From positions 15,394,001-15,458,000 of the forward strand of contig JAZBRS010000050.1 of NCBI GenBank assembly GCA_037176725.1: DNA of 64,000 nt, written 5' to 3'. The first letter of the stretch is position 1. The number at the start of each line of letters is the position of its first letter. Shown here piece by piece: positions 1 to 10,374 of the stretch. The notes under the pieces are model-generated. The model did not search any database, was not told the DNA's origin, and was given only the letters and a program-made list of their open reading frames with translations. The translations under genes were made by a program, and so were the position numbers. The DNA comes from Posidonia oceanica (taxonomy: Eukaryota; Streptophyta; Magnoliopsida; Alismatales; Posidoniaceae).

Positions 1-211
1 CAGGATCAACAACCCTAGCCTCTGCCTCCACAGCCACAGAACCGGCCTCCATCGGCGTGCCCCCGCCTGCCACGGCCTCGCCGGCGCCTCCCACAGCCCT
101 CGCCGCCGTTTCCCGCGCCGCCGCCTCCGACGCAGCCTCACCAAAAGGGGAAGGGCCTATCCGAGCCCTCTTAGCCACCCGGGTGTAGAAATGGGAGATT
201 CGCTTCTCCAT
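1..211 (-). CDS. Partial ORF running off the left edge, unknown function
   Basis: On the minus strand an ATG at 211 opens a frame of about 70 codons that is still open at position 1. The N-terminus begins MEKRISHFYTRVAKRARIG and is followed by a stretch rich in Ala, Glu and Gly. The same frame is also open upstream of the ATG. GC content is high compared with the flanking AT-rich DNA. A TATAAA lies about 110 bp upstream, which would give a leader of roughly 80 nt. I do not recognise the protein. The ORF is antisense to the D-family element inferred from the polypurine tract and LTR further right. Tat-lineage elements such as maize Grande are known to carry antisense ORFs between pol and the 3' LTR, and this could be one. 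It could also be a plant gene fragment. Confidence in coding is modest. Confidence 0.35.
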   Translation of the reverse strand, partial: MEKRISHFYTRVAKRARIGPSPFGEAASEAAARETAARAVGGAGEAVAGGGTPMEAGSVAVEAEARVVDP

Positions 212-319
212 CAAAGTAGCCTCGTCGGAATGGGGAGGAAAGCCACCAGAAAGATCGCTGGCGCCAGAGAAGAAGAAGAAAGGAGGAGCAGATGGCCACC
301 TGTGGTGTAGGACAAGGGC

Positions 320-325
320 TTTATA
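320..325 (-). promoter_or_regulatory. TATA box candidate for the left-edge ORF
   Basis: TATAAA on the minus strand, about 110 bp upstream of the ATG at 211, lies in a unique stretch between the end of the next minus-strand ORF and this one. The spacing suits a plant core promoter. No transcript evidence is available. Confidence 0.35.
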
Positions 326-344
326 CCTTTCAACGTTGTACGTG

Positions 345-500
345 TGAATCTCCGCGTCCAACACCTCGGGTAGAAAGAATGTTATACGCGTCCTATGACG
401 CGTCCAACGTTTTGCGAGTTAAAACGTTAGCCGCTGGTTTCCCAGCGTACAACGTTGGACGTTCCATTTTCAGCGTACAACGCTTTAAGTTCGGGGAAGT
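345..500. repeat. GTTGGACGC-type hairpin cluster
   Basis: Several copies of GCGTCCAAC and GTTGGACG-like words occur in opposing orientation. One pair, about 443-466, forms a CGCTGG / CCAGCG stem around a short T-rich loop. The same motif family occurs in the A and D LTRs. Here it sits between the 3' end of the decayed minus-strand ORF and the TATA box of the next one. Confidence 0.6.
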
Positions 501-571
501 ATTTTGATTTCTGATACTCTCATTCAACTCATACAAATTCATTCAAAAGAGACCAAAGAGACAAAATAAAT

Positions 572-577
572 TTTATT
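572..577 (-). promoter_or_regulatory. Poly(A) signal candidate
   Basis: AATAAA on the minus strand lies about 25 nt after the stop codon (601-603) of the plant-mobile-domain-like ORF, in AT-rich DNA. This is the expected place for a plant near-upstream element. Confidence 0.35.
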
Positions 578-600
578 GATGATAAATGATACATTTCTAA

Positions 601-1916
601 CTACATTTTCTGTCTTTTTGAAGAAAATTCAATGAACAATTTAGGATGCACGCCCTCATACCAAGCGTCATAAGTTGAAAGAGAGATGGCTTCACGGTCC
701 GCGTTCGAGTTCTCCCATGCAGAAAGGACTCAGTTTTGCCCCTTCTCGTCCCAAGTACCAGCCTGATAGAAGACCTGGATGATGTCCCTAGGGGTGTCCC
801 TCAAGCACGGGAGAATCATATCTGAGAAGCGCGGCAAGGGAGGTATAGCCCGAGGAGTACCCAGCATTGAGAAGCATCGCTGAGGGTTGTACCTCACAAA
901 CTAGGTCGCCCCAATCAGCGTCAGGAAATACTTCGGGTCAGACACTGTCCTGAAAGACGAGGGAGGACTGAAGGAGTCCATCTAGGACTTGACCTCGTAC
1001 ACGCATTAACGGCGAATAAGCTCCTCCAAGAGAATGCTAGCATCAAGAGCAGGAAGAAGACAATACTCCTCTAGCCAGCGCAGAACTAGGAACGGCGAGC
1101 CAAAGAATGGTCCCCCTTGGCAGGCACTAGATAAGCCCTGGATGGTAAAAGCCAAAATAGACTGACTCAAACATTTCTCCGGGTTGCACACGCAGATGCA
1201 CATGAGCTCAGCATGGTAGGCACTAATAGTCAGAGTTTCATTTGGGAAGAGCACCAGTGCCCCGATTAGAATAAAGACCCATTCCCAGCAAGAAGCCTCA
1301 AAGTGGATGCTGTCGCGCTGTTTCCAGAAGAATTTCCACAAGGAGGAGAGTTTGATACAGCCATCCAGCACTAGGTCCTCCGGCACAACAACAGAGCCAA
1401 AGATGCACTTTAAGAGAGAAAAAGAACCTACCACCCCGATTGGCAAAAGGTAGGCATCCCTGCAGTAAATGGATGGGTCGGCATGTCGAGTACCTAGAAG
1501 GCCGCTCACCTCCTCCAAAAAAATGGTCAATTCCCCCGAAGAAGAAAAGAACGTGTGAGTCAAACGATTCCACAGCCCACAGAGGCCGAAGAGCACCTTC
1601 CAGTCAACAGGCTACCGCAGCTGGCGAAGGGCCTGACAGAGACCAACCTCCTCCAAGTGCTCCCGATACTTCTTCAAAGCCCAAGAGCAGAATTATTGAA
1701 CCCAGTCCAACTAATAGGCTTTCGAGTCACGGTCGTTGTTGGCAGAAGATAGGGGCTATAAAGTAAGGAAAAATCAGCAGAAGTACGAGAATGGGAGTAT
1801 GGGGAAATGATGAAAACAGGGAGTACCTCCTCGTGCACCAACAGGTTCGCCAAATGGTTGGGTATAGCCTCCAGCCGGAGTTGCACCATGTCAGAAGGAG
1901 AGGAGAAGACGGCCAC
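601..1916 (-). pseudogene. Decayed plant-mobile-domain-like ORF, antisense to element D
   Basis: Reading leftwards from about 1916 to the TAG at 601-603, one protein can be followed through at least one frameshift and several stops (TAA and TAG in the 1680-1720 area, one near 1610, others near 1005, 970, 900 and 735). Recognisable segments are LISPYSHS near the start, then WALKKYREHLEEVGLCQALR, GLWNRLTHTFF, SGELTIFLEEVSGLLG, an aromatic WEWVFILIGALVLFPNE block, and late FVRYNPQRC. The order of a GEhTIxLEDV-like motif, a LFP block and an RYNPxR segment is that of the plant mobile domain/aminotransferase-like family, which travels with transposons. The ORF points against the inferred plus-strand D element. 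An AATAAA lies just beyond the stop. The function of the family is not established. Identification is from remembered family motifs, not a search. Confidence 0.5.
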
Positions 1917-2144
1917 TTAGAAAGCATGACGTGGGATATCACTCAAATCCATGAGAAGAAGCACAAGCCCTAGCAAGCAAAAATCAATAAGGAAAGGAAG
2001 ATAAATGTTTGAACTACAAGATTCAAGCCAAGAGGGGGTCTAATATAGGCCGTGGAGCCTTCATCGGAATGGAAATCCAAAGAAAATTGGAGATTTACTA
2101 CCAAAACGGTGGTGCCCGAACAGGAAAGACAGCAGCCTGTCTCG

Positions 2145-2240
2145 CGACGTTATACGCGGCCGCAATGCTGTCCAACGTTAGCCACAGTTCTTCAGCCGTC
2201 CAACGTTGAACGCTAACAATCAAGCGTCCAACAAGTCAAA
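2145..2240. repeat. GTTGGACGC-type hairpin cluster
   Basis: A run of GTTATACGC, GTCCAACGTTAGC, GTCCAACGTTGAACGC and GCGTCCAAC words in alternating orientation. It belongs to the same family as in the A and D LTRs and lies just upstream of the decayed minus-strand ORF, so that ORF is bracketed by two such clusters. Confidence 0.55.
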
Positions 2241-3445
2241 GGAGAATTGAGAGCAGAACAGCAAGAGCCCCGGAGCACAACCGGGCCAACAAAGCAAGCA
2301 AAGCCAAAGAAGTATCCTTTTCGACTCCCTTGGGCCATCCCCTAGGCACGTCATGTTGTTGTTTTCGACTCCCTTGGGCCATCCTCTAGGCACGTCATGT
2401 TGTTATTTTCGACTCCCTTGGGCCATCCCCTAGGTATGTCATGTTTTTTATTTTCGACTCCCTTGGGCCATCCCCTAGGCATGTCATGTTTTTTTTTTTC
2501 GACTCCCTTGGGCCATCCCTTAGGCACGTCATGTTCTTATTTTCGACTCCCTTGGGCCATCCCCTAGGCACGTCATGTTGTTGTTTTCGACTCCCTTGGG
2601 CCATCCCCTAGGCATGTCATGTTTTTATTTTCAACTCCCTTGGGCCATCCCCTACGCACGTCATGTTGTTATTTTCGACTCCCTTGGGCCATCCTCTAGG
2701 CACATCATGCTTTTATTTTCGACCCACTTGGGCCAATCCTTAGGCACGTCATGCTTTATTTTCGACTCCCTTGGGCCATCCCCTAGGCACGTCATGTTTT
2801 TATTTTCGACCCCCTTGGGCCATCCCCTAGGCACATCATGTTTTTATTTTCGACTCCCTTGGGCCATCCCCTAGGCATGTCATGCTTTATTTTCGACTCC
2901 CTTGGGCCATCTCCTAGGTACGTCATGTTTTTATTTTCGACTCCCTTGGGCCATCCCCTAGCAATGTCATGTTGTTATTTTCGACTCCCTTGGGTCATCC
3001 TCTAGGCATGTCATATTGTTATTTTCGACAACCTTGGGCCATCCCCTAGGCATGTTATGCTTTATTTTCGACTCCCTTGGGTCATCCCCAATGCACGTCA
3101 TGTTTTTATTTTCGACTTCCTTGGGCCATCCCCTAGGCACGTCATGTTGTATTTTCGACTCCCTTGGGCCATCCCCTAGGCATGTCATGCTTTATTTTCG
3201 ACTCCCTTGGGCCATCCCCTAGGCACGTTATGTTGTTATTTTCGACTCCCTTGGGCCATCCCCTAGGCACGTCATGTTTTATCTTCGACTCCCTTAGGCC
3301 ATCCCCTAGGCACGTCATGCTTTATTTTCGACTTCCTTGGGCAATCCCCTTGGCACGTCAGGTTTTTTATTTCCGACCCTCATGGGCAATCCCCTTGGCA
3401 TGTCATGTTTTTATTTCCGCCCCCTTTAGGCAATCCCCTCGGCAA
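2241..3445. repeat. Tandem repeat block 1, ~43-bp hairpin unit, ~26 copies
   Basis: From about 2310 units of 42-46 bp recur, centred on CTCCCTTGGGCCATCCCC then TAGGCACGTCATG and a T-rich linker. The core CCTTGGG-CCAT-CCCCTAGG can fold into a stem with one internal mismatch. Units diverge towards the right end, where CAATCCCCTTGG replaces CATCCCCTAGG. ORFs across the block on both strands are artefacts of the repeat. Confidence 0.9.
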
Positions 3446-3970
3446 ATCTGTAAGATCTCCGGAGCACAACCGGACAAACAAAGCAAAATAATCGAAAAGC
3501 AGGTACTCGGAGCACAACCGGGACATCAAAGCAAAGATCCCCGGAGCATAACTGGGACACCAAAGCAAAGATCCCCGAAGCATAACCAGGACACCAAAGC
3601 AAAGATCCCCGAAGCATAACCGGGACACCAAAGCAAAGATCCCCAGAGCATAACCGGGACATCAAAGCAAAGATCCCCGGAGCATAACTGGGATATCAAA
3701 GCAAAGATCCCCGGAGCATAACCAGGACATCAAAGCAAAGAACCTCGGAGCATAACCGGGACATCAAAGCAAAGAACCTCGGAGCATAACCGGGACATCA
3801 AAGCAAACCTCGGAGCACAACCGGACAAACAAAGCAAGCCAATCAAAAGCAGATACCCCGGAGCACAACTGGACAAACAAAGCAACCCCGGAGCACAACC
3901 GGACAAAAAAAGCAAAACCAATCAACTGAAAGATCCTCGGAGCATAACCGGGTCAACAAAGCAAAGCCAA
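3446..3970. repeat. Tandem repeat block 2, ~34-bp hairpin unit, ~14 copies
   Basis: Units of about 34 bp carry CCCCGGAGCATAACCGGG followed by ACATCAAAGCAAA. CCCGG and CCGGG pair around AGCATAA. Shorter variants, with CGGAGCACAACCGG and a different spacer, occur at both ends. An isolated copy of the shorter variant also occurs at about 2262, just before block 1. Confidence 0.9.
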
Positions 3971-4577
3971 CGGTATTAGTGAACCCACTGTTTACTAACT
4001 TTTGGGTCAGAAGATGATGGTCCCCACCGAGAATGTAGGCAACATTCAATGAAAGGACACTTGATTCTGACGAAAAAGCCAACGGTGTTGATGGACTCAT
4101 CGTTCATTGATTCCAGGTCACGAGATGACGGTCTCTGTCGAGAATATAGGCAACATTCAATGAAAGGACACCTAATTGTGACGAATAGAGCCAACGCAGT
4201 CGGCAGAGAAGAGATTATTTCCCCTTTTGCCTGGGAGCATCATGGACCTCTCGCTCATCAACTCGCGTATCATGAGATGACGGTCCCCTGGGAGAGTGTA
4301 GGCTACACTCGAGGAAAGGGCACCTGATCATGACAAATTGCATTCACGCATGTGTCAGTCTGCCTTAGGTGGTTAGAAAAATTCCTGAGCCAACCCAGTA
4401 TACAAATTAAAGCCAGCGATGATGGAGGAACCTCATTACCTAGGGTCATGCATTGCATATCATGACCCTTTTTTGCATTCCCGTCAGCACGCATCCATGC
4501 ATAGCGCATTGTATTGCATTCGCATTGTATTGCATTCGCATTGAGTGGTCGTCAGAATCATTAGCTATCCATCCTGT
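3971..4577. repeat. Three ~110-150 bp diverged repeats and unique spacer
   Basis: Three related units start near 4013, 4123 and 4276. Each contains GATGACGGTC, then a GAGAATGTAGGC-like word, then CATTCAATGAAAGGACAC or a diverged form. From about 4335 to 4577 the sequence is mostly unique, with short GCATTGTATT iterations around 4505-4550. No gene is seen. Confidence 0.7.
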
Positions 4578-4745
4578 TAGTTTGACCCCCGCTGGCAATC
4601 CCCGTGGCATGTCTTTTAGTTTGACCCCCGTGGGCAATCCCCGTGGCAATGTCCTTTAGTTTGACCCCCGCGGGCTATCCCCGTGGCATGTCATTAGTTT
4701 GTTCCCCTTAGGTAATTCCCTTGGCCGTGTTTCTTTAGCCAACCC
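4578..4745. repeat. Tandem repeat block 4, ~44-bp unit, 4 copies
   Basis: Four units of TTAGTTTGACCCCCGTGGG then CAATCCCCGTGGCATGTC. CCGTGGG and CCCCGTGG can pair with two G-T wobbles. The layout matches the diverged right end of block 1, so blocks 1 and 4 appear to be one repeat family interrupted by blocks 2 and 3. Confidence 0.8.
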
Positions 4746-4865
4746 TCTTTATCTCCCGTCCAAGTCTGGTGGCAGTAGGCATTGGATTTCATTTAGGACC
4801 CCCAGGTAGCGCCATACGGGGGTATCGTCTCCCCTTGTAGATAGCTTCATGCCGAAGTCATCTTC

Positions 4866-4879
4866 AAGGAAAGGCAATC
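4866..4879 (+). promoter_or_regulatory. Polypurine tract candidate upstream of the D LTR
   Basis: AAGGAAAGGCAATC ends directly at the LTR start TGTAGATACCCC. It aligns with the AGGGAGGGGCATC tract abutting the LTR in element A. It indicates that a plus-strand element body lies to the left of this LTR. Confidence 0.6.
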
Positions 4880-5093
4880 TGTAGATACCCCGTTTTGGCA
4901 CTCCCTTCATGGTAGGATAGTCTCTTGCATTAGGTCGCTCTTAGAAGCCCTCCACCCATTCCTGAATGTCTCACTTGAGCCAAATGTTCCCCTCAAGGTC
5001 CAAAATGCTATCCTTATCTAAGCCCCAAATGTTGGCAACCTGAGTGTTCTTCACGTCCTGACCAAATTTGGAAGTTAAACTGATTAAGGGTGT

Positions 5094-5182
5094 TGTCCAC
5101 TGGCTTCTCAGCGTACAACATTGGCCGTTGGTTCTCCAGCGGCTAACATTGGCCGCTAGTTTTCCAGCGTCCAACGTGGCAA
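5094..5182. repeat. Hairpin module in the D LTR (GGCCGCTGG type)
   Basis: Alternating words CAGCGTACAAC, TTGGCCGTTGG, CCAGCGGCTAA, TTGGCCGCTAG and CAGCGTCCAAC make successive stem-loops. TTGGCCGTTGG pairs with CCAGCGGCTAA with few mismatches. This belongs to the GTTGGACGC family seen in the LTRs of element A. Confidence 0.65.
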
Positions 5183-5350
5183 CCCAGTCAGCCCAAAGCT
5201 TTCCTTATTTGGCCTAATCCAAAAATCATGTTTTTGCCTTCTTTGGAACCTGTTGACCGATCAAAGCCATCAAGGCCGAGTTTAATCACAATTAAAGACT
5301 CCTTAATTGGAAAATCTTCTCTAATCCTAGCAGTTATGCCTCGGAGGTCG

Positions 5351-5407
5351 TTATACGCGGGTACTCTCGCTTATAATGTTATACGCTGGTTTCCCAGCGT
5401 ATAACAC
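5351..5407. repeat. Hairpin module in the D LTR (GTTATACGC type)
   Basis: GTTATACGCTGG and CCAGCGTATAAC form a perfect 12-bp stem with a four-base loop near 5379-5406. Compared with the GTTGGACGCTGG / CCAGCGTCCAAC form elsewhere, both arms have changed together. Confidence 0.75.
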
Positions 5408-5469
5408 TTCTGAAACAAGAAACTCTGCTGACTTGGCATTTGTGTCCTTTTTTGTTCCTCCCCTGCTTC

Positions 5470-5477
5470 TATAAAAG
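5470..5477 (+). promoter_or_regulatory. TATA box of the D LTR
   Basis: TATAAAAG inside CTTCTATAAAAGCAGGGG lies about 590 bp into the LTR. It fits an LTR promoter with transcription starting near 5500, which would make U3 about 0.6 kb and R plus U5 about 2.5 kb. Confidence 0.65.
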
Positions 5478-8400
5478 CAGGGGTACCCCCACAGAGTTCA
5501 GGCTGGAATTTTGAGAGAGAAAAGTAGTGGTGGAATTTTTGGAACTCACATGCTCTCTTGAGATTAAAAATCTTAGAGAAGTGAGGTCCTTAAGAATTGA
5601 AAGAGAGAAGAGAGATTTTGAAAGAAGGAGAGTCATCGAAAAGCTTGAGCATCCTTTTGTCGTTGTTGGTTTCATGTCAACACAGTTTGCACCTTGTGCA
5701 TAGACAGAGGGGACTCTATTTCATTTGTTTCCTTTTCATTTCTGATATCACATGTTTAATTCCGTAGCATAATCAAGCATTTTTATTTCAAGTTCATATA
5801 TTGTTTTAGCTAGGCATACATCTCTATTAGTTGCAACCGGGGAGATCAAACCCCTCGGGTACGTATCTCACTACGCTTTCTTTATTTTCTTTTCTACTAA
5901 TTCTGGATAGGTTACTACACATATTGATCCATCTTTATATTGTTTTGTTTGTTTTGCTTTGCTAACGTTTGTCATACAAGGAGGAAGAAGGAAGAAAGAG
6001 CTCACCAAGCACGGGCACCCTTGGGCAACGCTGGCGTTGTCCCAAGGTAGCTGAACCCGCAACCACATTACATCTCCCCAAAGGCGTCTCGAGGGCCGAC
6101 GAAAGCAAACCGAGAGTGGCGATCACACCGATTCCATCACACGTGGAGTGACGGAGTCGGATACAAAAAGAGACCCCGAGAAAGAGAAGATAGAGCGAGC
6201 AAGAGAGCAAAAGAAGCCTCTTCTTCCCCAAACCTCCTCATCTCTTCTCACCTCACCCAAAACCCCATATCCAAAACCAGCAGCCCTCGCCCACGCGTGT
6301 CCGGCCTACTCTCGGTGCCGCACACCCCCTGCACCTTGCCCTGCCCTCCTGCTACCTCCCTGCAGCACGCCACCTCCAGCCAGAAGCAACTGTGCGTCAT
6401 CAGAGCAAAAGGGGAGCCTGTCCTTTGCGAACAGTGGGGGCAGCATTCGAACCAAAGACAGACCTCTCGCAACCATTTTTTCTTCTCGGAGAACCTCCCG
6501 ACTGCAGCCAACACACACACTGCCCTCCTCCACCTTCCTGGCATCCTCAGACCTTTGCTTGGCCTCCCTTGCGTCGACCAGCAACCCCCGTGCATTCGCC
6601 ACCACCGCATTACCCTTCTCCCCCAACTCCGCCCACCCAAACACCAAACCACCATTGCTTGGCCTTCCCACTGCAAGCCAGCCACCCCACAACCAAGCCC
6701 GAGTACCCAGCAACGTCCCAGCAGCCTCCAGCCTCTGTCGCCCCAACCGCCGATGACCAGGAGAAGCCTGCTGCGAGCCACGTCGGGAGGACAATCCATT
6801 CCGGCCACCCCTGCAGGTATACCTCTTACCCTTTAGCATAGGAGTTTAGTATACTAGCTTAGTGTCACGCCCCAGCGCGACTAAAATAGCATCAACTACC
6901 CAAATGATATTTGAAAGAATAAACAATTAATTACATTTGAGAATAAATTTAAACTTTTACAAAACTATGAAATATTCCCAAGATCCCCAGTGTGCAGCTA
7001 CGTGGCTCCTAATCAAGCACCAGGCTAGACTGTACCTTGACCCTGCACCTGAAAACCAAAACACAAAACACGCGTGAGTGACATCTAAGTCACCCAGTAC
7101 GTGCCACCCAAAACCACGGCAAACGGCAGTAGAAACATTTACTAAAGCAATAAACATCATAATTTATAGTAATCTATGCTATTTAAAAGCATAACATTCA
7201 TTTCAAGGAAAACAACATGCTTTTATGAAACTATTGACACCCCATTTTGACAGGCTTGATCAATTGGAATCTCCTGGTGACTTCTGGAACCAAATCTAGG
7301 TCCAAACCTACACATTCCTTTTCATCCTTCCCTTCAAAACAAGCCCAAACATAACCTAGACTTACACCCATTTCCAAAGTCCAAAACCTACCCAAAAACC
7401 ATAGGAAAACTCACCATTACCAACTTAGCAAACCTACCCAAAAACCCTCAAATTTTCAAACCAAAACCACTCCCAAAAATCCTAGAAAACCTAGGTAAAA
7501 CTACTCTCTTTCTACACCTCAAAACCCTTCCAAGACTTTCCCAAAACCAAACCCAAACCCTAGGTCCAACACTAGAGATCCTAGGCCACACACTCCCCAA
7601 ATTTCACCCCTTTTCTAAATCTCTAACCCCTTCACATCAAATTATCCTTTTCTCTCTCCTAGATTATTCTTTTCTCTTTCCTCTCTCTCTCCAAATTATC
7701 CTCCTTCTTTTCACCCCCTTCTCTCCCTTCTTCTTGCCGGACTGTGGGCCCTCCTTGTGCATCTATCTCTTCTGAATCTTATTTGTATTTTTAACTTATT
7801 TTTAGCATTTTCTTTGATTTCCTAAAAATTATTTTCTTTCAACTCCCCTCTTTCTTCTTTTCTCCACCATTTCTCCCTTTTCTTCTTCCTTTTCCTTTTC
7901 TTTTCCTTTCTCTTACTTAATCCCTAAAAAACCCTTAAAAACCTTTAAAAGTCTAAAACAAAAGGAAAACAAACCAAAACCCTAAAAGAAAATTAAAAAA
8001 AATTAAACAAACAATTAAAAACCAAAACCTAACTAAATCTAGCTAAAATGGAAAACTAAGAATGCAACTTAAAAAATGCAAAACAAACAAAAAGAAAATG
8101 TTATAAAATCAAGGAAAAAACCAAAATACAATCAAAACAAGCCAAAGTAAGAACCCTAGTAAAAATAATCAAAAAAAAATCCTAAAAGGAAAAGAAACAA
8201 TTAAAAATGCTAAGACAAGTAATTAAGTAAAGACTTAACTTAACAATCCTAAAAAGAAACAATTTGAAAACCTAATTAAAAAGGAAAAACAAACAATCAA
8301 AAATCTAAAAACACTTAATTAAAAACTTAACAAGAAAACTTAACTAAAAAATATTAAAAGAACTTAACAAACAAAAATCAAAAAACAAATCAAAGAAGAC

Positions 8401-10374
8401 TTAAGAAAAAAAAGACTAAAATCTAAAATCTAAAACTCACCCTAATTAATTTAAAAACAAACTTTAAAAAATCCTAATTAACATCCCAAGTACTTAACAA
8501 GAAAAACATAAATAAAAAACAACTTAAAAGACTTAACAAACATTTAAAGAAAATCAGAAACAATTTAAAGAAAAGAAAACCCTAAAAACCCTAATCAAAA
8601 CTAAAACTCTTTAATCCTAATTAACTAATCAAAAACAATCACTAAAAAAACCCAACTTGAAATCCTAACTCAAACACAACTATTCCAAGAACCTTTTCTA
8701 TTTTTATTTTACTTCTATTTTTATTTATTTTTATTTCCTTCTTCTTTCCCTTCTTCTTTTCCCATTCTTCCTTTCTTCCTTTCTTTCTATTTTTTCTTTC
8801 TCTTTTTTCTGGGCCCAGTCCAGCCCATTCCGCCTCTTCCCCTCCTTTCTTCTTTCATTTTTTCCTTTCTTTTCCGCGCAGCAACCTGGCCTGCACCCCT
8901 TCCTCCTCCTCTTCCCTCCTTCTTCTTCTTCTTCTTCTTCCTCAGTTGCTTCCTCCCGCCAACAACTCCCTCCATCCTCTTCAAAATTCAATTTCTCTTC
9001 TCCCTCCCGATCACCATCAGCTCCAGCTCAGCTCTTCCTCTCTCGCGTCTCAGCAGGATCTCCGGGGGCATTAATTGACCGTCGCCTCCGGTTGTCCTTG
9101 CTGCTACCAGCTGCTGCTCCCGCCGGTGGAGGATTTGAATCCCCAACGCGCGTCCACTCCTTCAGCAGCTGATAAAACCTCAGCTCTTCTCCTCCTCATC
9201 TGCCTTTTGTCGTCTGAGAGAGAGAGAGCATCCAGAGCAGCAGAAGCACCCAAATCTCTCCCTCCTTCCACTGCAAATCCAAGCCCTCTTCCTCCTCTTC
9301 CTTCCCACCTGAACCAGAGCATCCAACAGTCCTCAAACCACTCCCACCAACATCCAGCAATATACAGCCCTCCATTCCACTCTCCAACTCATCCCAATTC
9401 ACCCCCTAATCACTCTGAAATCCACAGCAGAATCCAACTCCCACTTTCTCAAAAATTCCAACCACACTATCCACCGAAATCCTCCCAAATCCCAGCATCC
9501 AACTCCCTGAATCACCACCTCCCCAAAGCACCAGAGCCTCAGCCCTAACCCTCACCACAAGCCGAACCCACCACTTCAAACACCTTCCTTGACTTTTGAC
9601 CAAAAATCCCTCCAGCAACCTACCATCTTCTCCAGGCCACCATCAACCCTCCTAAACACCCAAACACACTCACCAAGCACCCAGAAGATCGCCGGCACCT
9701 TCCTACCAGCCTGGGGAGCAGCAGACAGTCACCCCCACCTCCAGTCGTTCTTGCTGAACCCAAAGGAGCAATTTTTTGCTCCGACCTTCAGAGCTTGCGT
9801 CCGACCGTTCAGGAAGCATCGGAGGACTTCCAGGAGCGGATCCCAACGCCCGCGAGCCACCGCCGACGTCCACAGCACCCGATCCAACTTCACCTGCAAC
9901 CACTGAAACAGCTCGCGTCGGGGGAGCGCTCCGGACGACAAAACAGGTGCCATCTCTTCCCATTAGTTTAGTTTCTTCCTCTACGTGCTTCCTGGCCTGT
10001 TAGAATAGGATTCTGCCCTCTCCCTCGCCGGGTCAACGCCGCCGCCAGCCTCTCTTCTCCAGCGAGCTCCGGATCAGAACTGCCATACCAGTGAGTAGAG
10101 CGCCGCTCCGTCGATTCCCCGAGGTCCACACGGCCAGCAGCAACACTCCGGTGGCTTCAGAATGCCCTCCCGTCGCGTCGATCGTCCGGACGGTCTTCCT
10201 CTGGACTGCAGTGCTCCGTCGTCATCTCTGGTCCTCTCCAGGCTCTGTCACGGCTCCCCGACGTTGCTCCGAGGTCCGTCAAGCTCCGGTGAAGCTTGCC
10301 CGCCGGACTACGCCTCCCCAGCACCCCTCCTCTGCTCTCTCCGGCCACTTGTAAGTCCTGCTACAATGGCCACT

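Larger units (their letters stand above)
4880..6862 (+). mobile_element. D-family LTR, left part (interrupted by element F)
   Basis: The LTR begins TGTAGATACCCCGTTTTGGC, closely matching the TGTTGACACCCC start of the other Ogre-type LTRs. The right part continues at 14691 and ends ACA at 15876; without the nested insertions the LTR is about 3.17 kb. It has a TATA box at 5470, hairpin modules near 5100-5180 and 5350-5410, and a C-rich GC-rich stretch from about 6180 to 6830 with long overlapping open frames that I do not regard as genes. The C-rich stretch ends with a CAG-GTATAC donor-like site near 6812. An upstream polypurine tract and a downstream PBS both flank this same LTR. Confidence 0.8.

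Noticed and set aside
2290..3445. Regular short repeats resembling a CRISPR array
   Set aside because: The repeats run head to tail with T-rich linkers rather than unique spacers, there are no cas genes, and the context is a plant retrotransposon.
6148..6841. Three long overlapping plus-strand frames and two minus-strand frames
   Set aside because: C-rich, stop-poor sequence inside the D LTR leaves several frames open at once; no domain, and the equivalent GC-rich zones of other LTRs do not share a protein.
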